Program-made: the position numbers and the translations under genes
Notes under the pieces: model-generated
Databases searched by the model: none
The model's input: the letters and a program-made list of their open reading frames with translations, nothing else
What the model was told of the DNA's origin: nothing
Part shown: piece by piece, positions 8,529 to 16,672 of the stretch
Layout: each line of letters starts with the position of its first letter
How positions within the stretch are numbered: the stretch's first letter is position 1
Source: Cryobacterium sp. Y50
GTDB taxonomy: Bacteria > Actinomycetota > Actinomycetes > Actinomycetales > Microbacteriaceae
Length of the DNA: 64,000 nt
Assembly: GCF_002929805.1 (NCBI RefSeq)
Contig: NZ_PJJM01000092.1
Location: 1 to 64,000 of the forward strand
Direction of reading: 5' to 3'

Positions 8529-9350
8529 ATGACCGAGTCGAAGCAGCCCAAACGAGTGAAAAAGTCTGTCTACGAGGCCGAACTGGCCCGGCTGCAGGCC
8601 GAACTGGTCACGATGCAGCAGTGGGTGAAGGCGTCCGGTGCCCGCGTTGTGGTGATCTTCGAGGGCCGCGATGCCGCCGGCAAGGGTTCGGCGATCAAGC
8701 GCATCACCGAATATCTCAACCCTCGGGTCGCTCGCATCGTCGCCCTGCCGATGCCGACCGAGCGCCAGCGCGGCCAGTGGTATTTTCAGCGGTATCTCGA
8801 GCACCTTCCTTCGACCGGTGAAATCGTGCTGATGGACCGATCCTGGTACAACCGGGCCGGCGTCGAGCGGGTGATGGGCTACTGCAGCTCCGACGAATAT
8901 CGCCGGTTTCTGCACCAGACACCCCTGTTAGAACGGATGCTCGTCGAAGATGGAATTCTGCTGGTCAAGTACTGGTTCTCGGTGTCTGACCTGGAGCAGG
9001 AACGACGGTTTCGCTCCCGGCAGAAGGACCCGATGCGGCGTTGGAAGCTCTCCGAAACGGATGTGTTGTCGATCACCAAGTGGGTCGAGTATTCCAAGGC
9101 TAAGGACGAGATGTTCGTGCACACCGGCATCGCCGAAGCGCCTTGGTGGGTGGTCGAGAGTGAGGACAAGCGGGCCAGTCGGTTGAACGTGATCAGCCAT
9201 CTGCTCTCGCTCGTGCCCTACGAGAAAACGGACCCGCCGAAGGTGCACATTCCGCCCAGACCACCGGCTTCGGACTATGAACGGCCGCCGCGGGAGGAGA
9301 ACCATCAGATTCCCGACCATGCGGCGACGTTGGTGAAGCCGAAGGAATAA
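8529..9350 (+). CDS. ppk2: Polyphosphate kinase 2
   Basis: A 273-residue single-domain PPK2. The Walker A loop is GRDAAGKGSAIKRI (about residue 44) and the family signature DRSWYNRAGVERVMGYC (about 97-113) carries the Walker B Asp and lid arginines. Such enzymes transfer phosphate between polyphosphate and nucleoside di- or monophosphates; the one-domain length and sequence fit class I, which makes NTP from NDP, but the class is inferred. AAGGAG precedes the ATG at 8529. It probably shares the leaderless tatB transcript. Confidence 0.92.
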   Translation: MTESKQPKRVKKSVYEAELARLQAELVTMQQWVKASGARVVVIFEGRDAAGKGSAIKRITEYLNPRVARIVALPMPTERQRGQWYFQRYLEHLPSTGEIVLMDRSWYNRAGVERVMGYCSSDEYRRFLHQTPLLERMLVEDGILLVKYWFSVSDLEQERRFRSRQKDPMRRWKLSETDVLSITKWVEYSKAKDEMFVHTGIAEAPWWVVESEDKRASRLNVISHLLSLVPYEKTDPPKVHIPPRPPASDYERPPREENHQIPDHAATLVKPKE

Positions 9351-9392
9351 GGCTCCGCAGGGCGGTTTCCCCGGGCGGTTCCATCGAGTCGG

Positions 9393-10559
9393 CTAGTGCG
9401 GCGTGAGGCCTAGACTGCGGCCCGCCAGCCCGCGTGCCCGCGTTTTCATGCGGTGCGCGAGCTCCAGAATGACGCGAGCGGCCGGGTCGTCGGGCGCGCC
9501 GAGCACAACAGGGAGTCCGGCATCACCGCCGCTGCGCAAGGCCAGGCTCAGCGGAACCTGCGCTAGCACCGGCACTGGAACATCTTGGCCGACGGAGAGG
9601 CGCGTGGCGACCTCAGCGCCGCCGCCTGAACCGAACAGCTCGAGCAGGCTACCGTCGGGCTGCACCATCGCCGACATGTTCTCGATCACGCCGTAGACGC
9701 TCTGCCCCGTCTGGCGGGCAACGATTCCGCTGCGCTCGGCCACGTCCGCCGCCGCGGACTGTGGCGTGGTCACAACGATGACCTCGGCGTGGGGGAGCAG
9801 CTGGCCGACCGTGATGGCGACGTCGCCGGTGCCCGGTGGAAGATCGAGCAGCAGCACGTCGAGGTCGCCGAAGTACACGTCGGTCAGGAACTGTTTGATC
9901 GTGCGGTGCAGCATCGGTCCGCGCCAGGCGACCGCGGCCGACGCGTCGTCGATGAACATGCCTATCGAGATGACCTTCACGTCGTGCGCGATCGGCGGCA
10001 AAATCATGTCGCCGACCTGGGTCGGTTTGACTGCGAGGCCGTCGTGCACCAGGCCGAGCAGACCGGGAATACTGAAACCGTGCACGTCGGCGTCTACGAT
10101 TCCCACTCGCAGGCCTTCGCCGGCGAGCGCAACAGCCAGGTTCGCGGTGACGGTGGACTTGCCGACGCCACCCTTACCGCTCGTGATCGCATAGACGCGG
10201 GTGAGCGACTCCGGGCCGAACTGCACGCTGCGTGCTACCTGGCCGCCGCGCAGTTTCTCAGTCAGTGCGGTGCGTTGCTCGCGGGTCATGATCGCGACCT
10301 CGACGCTCGCGCGCCCCGGTCCGCATACCGACTCGGCGGCGGCGAGAACGTCGCTCTCGATCCGCACAGCGGCCGGACAACCGGCAATGGTCAAGCGGAT
10401 GCCGACGTTCACCTGCCCGTCGTCGCTCACCGTCACCCCGGACACCATGTCGAGGTCGGTGATGGGCTTGCGAATCTCGGGGTCGGTCACCCGGGCCAGG
10501 GCGATGAAGACGCGCGAGCGGATGCTATCGTTCGTTGAAATCAGTGGATCAAGAGTCAT
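9393..10559 (-). CDS. mrp: Mrp/NBP35 family ATPase, iron-sulfur carrier type
   Basis: A 388-residue protein with an N-terminal MIP18 (DUF59) domain (about 10-85, ARVTDPEIRKPI) and a deviant Walker A loop GKGGVGKSTVTANLA (about 129). Family members bind and hand over Fe-S clusters. The region after GVIENMSA reads MVQPDGSLLE, so the CxxC cluster ligands of E. coli ApbC/Mrp are absent, as in other actinobacterial homologues I recall; whether it carries a cluster is open. The start codon overlaps the DUF1003 stop codon (ATGA), so the two are translationally coupled. Confidence 0.9.
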   Translation of the reverse strand: MTLDPLISTNDSIRSRVFIALARVTDPEIRKPITDLDMVSGVTVSDDGQVNVGIRLTIAGCPAAVRIESDVLAAAESVCGPGRASVEVAIMTREQRTALTEKLRGGQVARSVQFGPESLTRVYAITSGKGGVGKSTVTANLAVALAGEGLRVGIVDADVHGFSIPGLLGLVHDGLAVKPTQVGDMILPPIAHDVKVISIGMFIDDASAAVAWRGPMLHRTIKQFLTDVYFGDLDVLLLDLPPGTGDVAITVGQLLPHAEVIVVTTPQSAAADVAERSGIVARQTGQSVYGVIENMSAMVQPDGSLLELFGSGGGAEVATRLSVGQDVPVPVLAQVPLSLALRSGGDAGLPVVLGAPDDPAARVILELAHRMKTRARGLAGRSLGLTPH

Positions 10560-11098
10560 ACGGTGGGGCGGCTTTCCTTGGTGCTGTCTGGGTCTGTGCG
10601 TTCGTCCAAATGCTCAAGCAACGCGCGCAGTTCCGCGCGAATGAAGTCCTTCGACGCCATGTCCTTGATGGCGATGCGCAGCGCCACAACCTCGCGGGCG
10701 AGGTATTCGGTATCGGCGAGGGTGCGTTCGGCCCGCTGACGGTCTTGTTCGAACTGCACCCGGTCGCGGTCGTCCTGCCGGTTCTGCGCGAGCAGAATCA
10801 TCGGAGCAGCATAGGACGCCTGCATGGACAGCACGAGGGTGAGCGCGATGAAGCCGAGGGCGACCGAGTCGAAGCGCCACGCCACCGGCGCCAGAGTGTT
10901 CCAGGAGATCCAGGCGACGGCGAACAGGGTGAGCCCGAGCAGAAACCACGGGGTTCCCATGCCGCGGGCGATGGCCTCGGTGAAGCGGCCGAACCGGTCC
11001 CGGCTGTGGCCGCCGTTGCGCCCGAGACCCACGAGGTTGCCGGTTCGCAATCCTTTGGGCGCATCGAGGCGCAGGTCGGCGCGATTATTGCGGGCCAC
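10556..11098 (-). CDS. DUF1003 family membrane protein
   Basis: A 180-residue protein with two transmembrane segments (about residues 50-72 and 80-103) and a charged C-terminal helix (RVQFEQDRQRAERTLADTEYLA) likely to form a coiled coil. The motif GSWTF-like region of DUF1003 appears as GTPWFLLGLTLFAVAWISWN. Function is unknown. The GTG start lies 14 bp inside the end of the upstream MgtE-like gene, and its stop overlaps the mrp start, so the three genes form one tight operon. Confidence 0.85.
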   Translation of the reverse strand: MARNNRADLRLDAPKGLRTGNLVGLGRNGGHSRDRFGRFTEAIARGMGTPWFLLGLTLFAVAWISWNTLAPVAWRFDSVALGFIALTLVLSMQASYAAPMILLAQNRQDDRDRVQFEQDRQRAERTLADTEYLAREVVALRIAIKDMASKDFIRAELRALLEHLDERTDPDSTKESRPTV

Positions 11099-12416
11099 GA
11101 GTCGTCCTTTGCGCTCCGGGTAGTGGGATACTGCCGGTTCTCATCTCGCTGCGGGCGGCGGCGCGTCGACGCACGTCGTCATTACCGTCATGGCTGCGCC
11201 AGTCGTCGGGCAGCAAGTAGTCGAGCACGTCATCAATCGTCACCACCCCGACCAGTCGGTAGTTCTCATCGACCACGGGCACCGATACGAGGTCGTAGCT
11301 CGCCAGAATACGGCTGACTTCGGCGGCCGACGTGTCGGCGGTCACCGGATCCAGACCCGCGTCGAGCAGCGTGCCGAGCCGCTCGTGGGGTGGGTAGCGC
11401 AGCATCCGCTGAAAATGGACCATGCCCAGAAAACGACCGGTGGGTGCTTCGTAGGGGGGCAGAGTCACGCAGATCGCCGCGCCGAGTGCTGGGGCAAGAT
11501 CGTGACGACGGATGCGCGCGAGCCCTTCGGCGACGGTGGCATCGGCCGAGACAATAATCGGCTCGGTCGTCATGAGGCCGCCGGCCGTGTCGGGGGCGTA
11601 GGAGAGCAGAAACCGCACGTCTTCGGCTTCTTCGGGCTCCATCAGGTCGAGCAGCTGCTCGCCACGCTCCTCGGGCAGCTGGGCGATCAGGTCGGCCGCA
11701 TCGTCGGGCTGCATCTGATCAAGCACATCGGCGGCGCGGGCATCGCCGAGGCTGGTCAGAATGCCGACCTGATCGGTCTCGGGCATTTCCTCGAGCACGT
11801 CGGCGAGGCGATCGTCGGGCAGCTCACCGGCCACCTCGAACATGCGCTCGCGCGGCAGATCGAGCAGGGTATTGGCGAGGTCGGCCGGTTTCAAATCGGA
11901 ATAGGTCGCGATGAGGTGTTCGGCGGACTGTGCCTGGCCTTCGGTCTCTTTCTCGCGGACCTCGGCCCAGGTTGCGAAGGTCGTGATGCCCTTGACAAAG
12001 GGGGAGGCGCTGGTCTTTGGGCGACGCACGAAGAGCTGGCTGATCGCCCAGTCGGCCTCCGTACCCTCCTTGATCGCGACGTCTTCAATGGTGGCTTCGC
12101 CCGAGCCGTCAGTGAAGAGCACCTTGCGGCCGAGAAGTTCGGCGATGACGCGCACCTCGCCGCCGCGCTGCTCATAGCGGCGCACATTGATGAGGCCGGT
12201 CGTGATGATCTGGCCGCTGCCGATGCTGGTGACCCGGTTGATTGACACGAACACGCGTCGTTTACCGGGGATCTCCACGATCAATCCGACGACGCTGGGC
12301 GGGTCATTTTTTCGATACACCACAAGAACATCGCGCACCTTGCCCACGCGGTCGCCCGCGGGGTCGAAAACGGTGCACCCGGCCAGTCGGGCGACAAAAA
12401 CTCTTGTGGAACTCAC
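11085..12416 (-). CDS. MgtE-like soluble protein with PRC-barrel, MgtE N-domain and CBS pair
   Basis: A 443-residue protein: N-terminal PRC-barrel-like segments (about 1-130), an MgtE N-terminal superhelical domain (about 160-280, repeated ADVLEEMP, ADVLDQMQPDDAADLIAQLPEE), then two CBS domains (about 285-415). The five-helix MgtE channel domain is missing, so this is not a transporter by itself but a likely Mg2+ or nucleotide sensor. The GTG at 12416 is chosen because the family begins there and TACATT stands exactly 6 nt upstream; an in-frame extension to 12800 would run through the divergent promoter region and add residues that look non-coding. Confidence 0.82.
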   Translation of the reverse strand: MSSTRVFVARLAGCTVFDPAGDRVGKVRDVLVVYRKNDPPSVVGLIVEIPGKRRVFVSINRVTSIGSGQIITTGLINVRRYEQRGGEVRVIAELLGRKVLFTDGSGEATIEDVAIKEGTEADWAISQLFVRRPKTSASPFVKGITTFATWAEVREKETEGQAQSAEHLIATYSDLKPADLANTLLDLPRERMFEVAGELPDDRLADVLEEMPETDQVGILTSLGDARAADVLDQMQPDDAADLIAQLPEERGEQLLDLMEPEEAEDVRFLLSYAPDTAGGLMTTEPIIVSADATVAEGLARIRRHDLAPALGAAICVTLPPYEAPTGRFLGMVHFQRMLRYPPHERLGTLLDAGLDPVTADTSAAEVSRILASYDLVSVPVVDENYRLVGVVTIDDVLDYLLPDDWRSHDGNDDVRRRAAARSEMRTGSIPLPGAQRTTRGPQ

Positions 12417-12422
12417 AATATA

Positions 12423-12428
12423 AATGTA
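12423..12428 (-). promoter_or_regulatory. -10 element TACATT, leaderless promoter of the MgtE-like operon
   Basis: On the minus strand TACATT is followed by TATATT and then the GTG at 12416. The spacing equals that of the other leaderless starts and decides the start codon. Confidence 0.5.
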
Positions 12429-12440
12429 GGCCACTGGTGC

Positions 12441-12509
12441 GACATTGGCGGCCCGGCACGACTTCCCCGTGTCGGCTACTAGCCCGACAATGGCGGCCAG
12501 GCACGAATT
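12441..12509. repeat. Imperfect 24-bp direct repeat, period 45 bp
   Basis: Copy 1 at 12441-12464 and copy 2 at 12486-12509 share 21 of 24 positions around TGGCGGCC and GGCACGA. They lie between the divergent leaderless promoters of the MgtE-like operon and the small ORF at 12535, a natural place for a paired regulator site. No protein is known to me for this motif. Confidence 0.55.
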
Positions 12510-12521
12510 GCTGGCACGGAA

Positions 12522-12527
12522 TAGGGT
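12522..12527 (+). promoter_or_regulatory. -10 element TAGGGT upstream of a small ORF
   Basis: TAGGGT lies 7 nt before the ATG at 12535, the leaderless distance. It is the only convincing plus-strand -10 box ahead of the 190-residue gene at 12636. Confidence 0.4.
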
Positions 12528-12534
12528 TGCGCTC

Positions 12535-12639
12535 ATGACCGTTTGCAAACTTGTCCATGATTTCCGTCGAAGGCTGGTAGAAACGGTCGCTGCACGGTGC
12601 TCGGCCGGGCCCGCTTTCCGGGCGCAGGGCGAGCGTTGA
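12535..12639 (+). CDS. Possible 34-aa leaderless small ORF coupled to the next gene
   Basis: ATG at 12535, stop TGA at 12637-12639. The peptide is basic with many Arg residues and two Cys (MTVCKLVHDFRRRL start). Support: a TAGGGT box 7 nt before the ATG, and a TTGA overlap with the proposed TTG start of the downstream gene, the usual sign of translational coupling. No homology is recognised. It could simply be the 5' part of the transcript that carries the next gene. Confidence 0.35.
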   Translation: MTVCKLVHDFRRRLVETVAARCSAGPAFRAQGER

Positions 12640-13208
12640 GCTTTCTGGCGAAGGGCGGCATTCCTGCGGCAAGGCGAGCCGTGCAATTGATCTGGAGCGC
12701 AGTCGCACCCGACTACAGCAAAGTCGGCGACAGCGCCGCCGCCGGCCGGGCTCTCACCGGCCTCCTGAACGCAGCGCACGACATCGTCGCCTATCGGCAA
12801 TTATCGATCAAGGCCGAATCCATCCACCTGGTCTCCGGCGACCGGATGAGCTACCTGAAATTTGCGGTCGCAACCGATCGCACCGCAGACAATGCCGTCT
12901 CGCTGTCCCATCTCTTGGCACTCAACGCTGAGGAAGCACGGGGCCTCGGCGACCTGATCGGCGGAAAAGCGCCGTTTCGCTCACTCCGCATCGTTATCCT
13001 CTCCCTGGAGGGGGACTTCGCCATCACCCGGCTCGACCTGGACCCCGAGAGCCCGGGAGGTGTCTCGTGGTATGGTCCGTTCGACCGCAAGCTCTTCAAC
13101 GACATTGCTCTGGGCTTTGCGCTCTTCGTCACCCACATGGTGGCCAATGTCTTTGATGACGACGACGGTGAGGAGACGTTCGCCGAGTCCATTGAATGGA
13201 TAACCTGA
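12636..13208 (+). CDS. Conserved-looking hypothetical protein (about 190 aa)
   Basis: The frame uses codons in the high-GC pattern of its neighbours and ends in an acidic tail (FDDDDGEETFAESIEW). The predicted protein is soluble and alpha/beta with no catalytic signature I recognise. The start is uncertain: TTG at 12636 (TTGA overlap with the small ORF, GGGCGAG upstream) or GTG at 12597. It is divergent from the MgtE-like operon, with two direct repeats between them. I do not assign a function. Confidence 0.55.
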   Translation: MSFLAKGGIPAARRAVQLIWSAVAPDYSKVGDSAAAGRALTGLLNAAHDIVAYRQLSIKAESIHLVSGDRMSYLKFAVATDRTADNAVSLSHLLALNAEEARGLGDLIGGKAPFRSLRIVILSLEGDFAITRLDLDPESPGGVSWYGPFDRKLFNDIALGFALFVTHMVANVFDDDDGEETFAESIEWIT

Positions 13209-13255
13209 GGTGCGCGCTCAGGCAGGTCAACAGGTCTGCGTGAAAGAATGATGCT

Positions 13256-13834
13256 ATGAGCAACCAGAGTCTGTTTCCCCGGCGTCGCCCAGTTTTGCCT
13301 CCCGTGTTGCCGCGCGGCGAGGTGCTCGGGACGTACAGCACCTATGCCGATGCGCAGAGCGCGGTCGACGCGCTCGCCAAGGCGGACTTTCCGGTGAAGC
13401 AGCTGGCGATCGTCGGCAACGACCTCAAGAGTGTCGAGCGCGTGACCGGCAAACTCACCTACGGCCGGGTCGCGCTCGCTGGCGCGGCATCCGGTGCCTG
13501 GTTGGGAATCTTCTTCGGGATTCTATTCTTTTTGTTCTCGCCGACCGGATCGAGCCTGCCGTTCGTCTTCGCCGCCCTGATCATGGGTGCCGGTTTCGGC
13601 ATGCTACTCGGCATTACGAGCTACGCGATCAACCGCCGCCGCCGCGACTTTACCTCGACCATGCAGGTCATCGCGACCAACTACCAGATCATTGTCGACG
13701 TTGAGCTGGTCAACCGGGCCCGCAACCTGCTCGCGGGCTTCCGCCAGGCCGAGCCAGCACCCGTGGTACCCACGGTGACCCCACCGGCGACCCCACCCGT
13801 GACCCCACCCGTGGATCCACCCACCCCCAACTAA
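13256..13834 (+). CDS. General stress protein 17M-like domain membrane protein
   Basis: A 192-residue protein. Residues 22-65 match the general stress protein 17M-like (YflT) domain (LGTYSTYADAQSAVDALAKA, then VERVTGKLTYGR). Two transmembrane helices follow (about 75-97 and 101-122) and the C-terminus is a Pro/Thr/Val tail made of a short tandem repeat (VTPPATPPVTPPVDPP; DNA repeat unit about 12 bp). Related proteins are induced by general stress; the molecular role is unknown. The ATG at 13256 lacks a good Shine-Dalgarno site; AAGAAT 6 nt upstream is one base off the leaderless -10 pattern. Confidence 0.8.
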   Translation: MSNQSLFPRRRPVLPPVLPRGEVLGTYSTYADAQSAVDALAKADFPVKQLAIVGNDLKSVERVTGKLTYGRVALAGAASGAWLGIFFGILFFLFSPTGSSLPFVFAALIMGAGFGMLLGITSYAINRRRRDFTSTMQVIATNYQIIVDVELVNRARNLLAGFRQAEPAPVVPTVTPPATPPVTPPVDPPTPN

Positions 13835-13840
13835 CTCACG

Positions 13841-13897
13841 CTAGAGCGGGAAAATATTTGCTTCGGCAGGGCTGAAGCAAACATTATCCCGCTCTAG
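13841..13897. terminator. Large inverted repeat between convergent genes
   Basis: Arms 13841-13864 and 13874-13897 pair over 24 positions with two mismatches; the loop is 9 nt. The outer 11 bp (CTAGAGCGGGA) are perfect. It lies in the 71-bp gap between the stress-protein and aminopeptidase genes, so it probably ends both transcripts, but there is no clear T-run after either arm. Confidence 0.75.
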
Positions 13898-13905
13898 CGA
13901 ACCTG

Positions 13906-15450
13906 TTAGCGCTGGGCTTTGGCGATCCAGGCCTCTACTTCACTCGCGGTGCGGGGGATCGCTGCTGAGAGGTTCTCGGCACCCGTCGCGGTCACCAGAA
14001 TGTCGTCTTCGATGCGCACGCCGATGCCGCGGAATTCAGCCGGCACGGTGAGGTCGTCGGGCTGAAAGTACAGCCCGGGTTCGATCGTGAAGACCATGCC
14101 CGGTTCGAGCACGCCGTCCATATACATATCCCGGCGCGCCTGCGCGCAGTCGTGCACGTCGATGCCGAGGTGGTGGCTGGTACCGTGCACCATGTAGCGG
14201 CGGTGCTGGCCGTTGTCCGGAAGCAGGGCCTCCTCCGCGGTGACCGGGAGCATTCCCCACTCAGCGGTGCGCTTCGCGATGACCTGCATCGCGGCGGCGT
14301 GCACGTCGCGAAAGATGGCGCCGGGGCGAACGACGGCCAGAGCGGCATCCGCTGCCTCGCGCACGGTTTCGTAGACCTGGCGCTGTACGTCGCTGTAGAC
14401 ACCATTCACTGGGAGGGTACGCGTGATGTCGGCGGTGTAGTAGCTGTCGAGTTCGACGCCGGCGTCGATGAGAATCAGGTCGCCGGGAGCTACGACGCCG
14501 TCGTTGCGGGTCCAGTGCAGAATACAGGCGTGCGGGCCGGAGGCGGCAATAGTGTCGTAGCCGACCGTGTTGCCGTCGCTGCGAGCGCGGGTGTTGAACA
14601 CGCCTTCTACCAGGCGCTCTCCACGCGCGTGCACGCTCGACCGTGGAAGGTCGGCAATGACATCGTTGAAGCCGCGCGAGGTGGCCGCGATGGCCAGGCG
14701 CATCTGCGCAATTTCGAAGGCGTCTTTCACGAGGCGAAGTTCGGAGAGGCCGAGGGCCAGACCGGCGTCGGGTTCGTGTTCGGCGTTGATTTCGATGCTG
14801 AACGGTGAATCGGTGGCGTTGCTGCTGAGCACCCGCTCGGCGGCGAAACGCAGACGGGCTTCGTCGACCTGCTCGGTGAAGTTCGGGTCGGCTTCACGCA
14901 GCACGAGGGTTTCGCTATCGACGACCTTCAGCACGGCGGCGAGCTCGGCGATGCCGCGCACCTCAAGGGAGAGGTCGCTGGCGACCTGGGCGACGGATGG
15001 ACGCGGTCCGATCCAGAATTCGCCGATGTCGGGGTTGGCGTAGAACTCGTCGGAGTCACGACCGGCCCGCTCGCGAAAGTACAGGGTAGCGTCGTGGCCG
15101 CCGGCGGCCGCCGGTTCCAGCACGAGCACGGCGCCGGGTTCACTGTCGCTGCCCCAGCCCGTGAGGTGGGAGAAGGCCGAGTGGGCGCGGAAAGCGTAGT
15201 CGGTGTCGTTGGAGCGCTGCTTGAGGCGGCCGGCCGGAATGATCAGGCGCTGGCCCGGGTACTGCGCGGACAGCCGAGCGCGACGTTCGGCGGCGAACGG
15301 CGCCTGCTCGCGGGCTGGGGGCAGAACGTCGGTGCGTTCGGCCCACCCGCTCGCGATGAAAGCTTTGAAGCCGGTAGACCCCGGAGTGGTCGAACGGTTT
15401 TCGTTCGAACGCGCGGCAGGAATAAATGCGGGAGCAGTAGTATCAGCCAT
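13906..15450 (-). CDS. pepP: Xaa-Pro aminopeptidase (M24B)
   Basis: A 514-residue two-domain metallopeptidase that removes N-terminal residues preceding proline. The N-terminal aminopeptidase P domain covers about 45-215. The pita-bread domain shows the dinuclear metal ligands in LIDAGVELDSYYTADITRT (two Asp), GTSHHLGIDVHD (His), FTIEPGLYF (Glu) and GIGVRIEDD (Glu). The ATG at 15450 follows GGGGGA; an in-frame ATG at 15471 is possible but has no better signal. It converges with the stress-protein gene on a large hairpin. Confidence 0.9.
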   Translation of the reverse strand: MADTTAPAFIPAARSNENRSTTPGSTGFKAFIASGWAERTDVLPPAREQAPFAAERRARLSAQYPGQRLIIPAGRLKQRSNDTDYAFRAHSAFSHLTGWGSDSEPGAVLVLEPAAAGGHDATLYFRERAGRDSDEFYANPDIGEFWIGPRPSVAQVASDLSLEVRGIAELAAVLKVVDSETLVLREADPNFTEQVDEARLRFAAERVLSSNATDSPFSIEINAEHEPDAGLALGLSELRLVKDAFEIAQMRLAIAATSRGFNDVIADLPRSSVHARGERLVEGVFNTRARSDGNTVGYDTIAASGPHACILHWTRNDGVVAPGDLILIDAGVELDSYYTADITRTLPVNGVYSDVQRQVYETVREAADAALAVVRPGAIFRDVHAAAMQVIAKRTAEWGMLPVTAEEALLPDNGQHRRYMVHGTSHHLGIDVHDCAQARRDMYMDGVLEPGMVFTIEPGLYFQPDDLTVPAEFRGIGVRIEDDILVTATGAENLSAAIPRTASEVEAWIAKAQR

Positions 15451-15537
15451 TCCCCCATTCTCGCACCGCACTCTGGTCAGCCCCCGATCTGGTGCTGCAG
15501 ATGCTGCGATAAGTGGATCCTGCGTGACTGTCCGAAA

Positions 15538-16584
15538 TTATCTGGCCGGCGTCAGTGTCGCTACGATCGGTCGGTGATCGCTTCCGGCCTCGTCGAGCGA
15601 CTCGATCACCTGCAGGCCGGAAACCCGCCAGTTGGGGGTGGCCATCACGTGATCGATCGGGCTGCCGAGCAGCGCGGGCAACGCGGTCGGCCAGGTGCCG
15701 ACGGATGCTGCACCGACGGACAGCGCCGCATCCGAGCAGTTGCCGAGCACCGAGTCGCCGCCGCTCGCGCGGTCCGCCATATGGTCGAGCGTGGAATTGA
15801 AGTCGCCCGCCATGATCACGTCGTCGCCCTGGCACTGGGTAGCGAGCCAGTCCAGATCGCTGCGCCAGTTCGACATCTCATACTGAATCGGCGCAACGGC
15901 ATGCACCGCCACAATGGTGGGGCCGGAACCGTCGACCGGTTCGGCCACGACGGTCGGCAGCACGTTGGTGTTGCCGGGCGGCCCGGACCCGGCCGCGTTG
16001 GTGACCGCGTAGGCGCCCAGGTCGGGGCTGATCAGCACGGTGGTGGAGCGGGCCTTGGAGACCAGATCGAAGGCCAGGGTGTGTACCCACATAGGGCGGC
16101 CAGCGTCGCGCATCGCTTCGGCGATCAGAATGCCGGTCTCCTCCGTCGTTTCGGGCAGGGTCACGACATCGGCGTTGTGGGCCAGCGCTTGCGCGGCGAT
16201 GACCGCGGCACCGGGAGCGTCTCCGAGCGTGTTCCAACTGAGCACGGTGACGGAGTCGGCATCCGCTTCGGCGCTGACCAGACCCTCGGTGGGCGATACC
16301 GTCGTCGAGAAACCGCGGGAGGCCAGAACGCCGACGTTGGCGATACCGAACAGGGCGAGCAGCACCATGGCCACTCCCAATGTTCGACGGTGCGGAAGAA
16401 TGAACCGCAGTACGGCGAGCAGAACGAGCCCGACGACCGCGCCGATGACGGCCACGGCGCGAAAGGAGACCAGATGGGCGACGACCCAGCTGTTATGCAA
16501 GCCGAACGCTTGCGGCCAGGTCACGACCAGCAGGATGACGGCGGCACCGATCAGAATCAGTGCCCGAAGGAGTCTGGTGAACAT
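15538..16584 (-). CDS. Membrane-anchored endonuclease/exonuclease/phosphatase family protein
   Basis: A 348-residue protein with three N-terminal transmembrane helices (from MFTRLLRALILIGAAVILLV) followed by an EEP (DNase I-like) domain: VLSWNTLGD, PETTEE, MAGDFNSTLDHM and the terminal GSDHRPIVATL, which supply the metal-binding Asn/Glu/Asp and catalytic His. The domain faces outside the cytoplasm by topology, so extracellular DNA, lipid phosphates or cyclic nucleotides are possible substrates. The ATG at 16584 is preferred because the hydrophobic helix begins there; an in-frame ATG at 16659 would add a non-conserved extension. Confidence 0.8.
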   Translation of the reverse strand: MFTRLLRALILIGAAVILLVVTWPQAFGLHNSWVVAHLVSFRAVAVIGAVVGLVLLAVLRFILPHRRTLGVAMVLLALFGIANVGVLASRGFSTTVSPTEGLVSAEADADSVTVLSWNTLGDAPGAAVIAAQALAHNADVVTLPETTEETGILIAEAMRDAGRPMWVHTLAFDLVSKARSTTVLISPDLGAYAVTNAAGSGPPGNTNVLPTVVAEPVDGSGPTIVAVHAVAPIQYEMSNWRSDLDWLATQCQGDDVIMAGDFNSTLDHMADRASGGDSVLGNCSDAALSVGAASVGTWPTALPALLGSPIDHVMATPNWRVSGLQVIESLDEAGSDHRPIVATLTPAR

Positions 16585-16660
16585 TATTCTGAACCCTAGA
16601 TCAGTATTCTGGGGAATAACTCGTGCCGTGGGCGGTGGTGAACGGGCGCAGGTGTCCAAC

Positions 16661-16666
16661 TAGCAT
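16661..16666 (+). promoter_or_regulatory. -10 element TAGCAT, leaderless promoter of the PHP gene
   Basis: TAGCAT, six bases, then the ATG at 16673. Confidence 0.5.
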
Positions 16667-16672
16667 GGGGTC

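Noticed and set aside
12417-12800. N-terminal extension of the MgtE-like protein to 12800
   Set aside because: It would cross the divergent promoter and repeats; the family start at 12416 has a leaderless -10 box.
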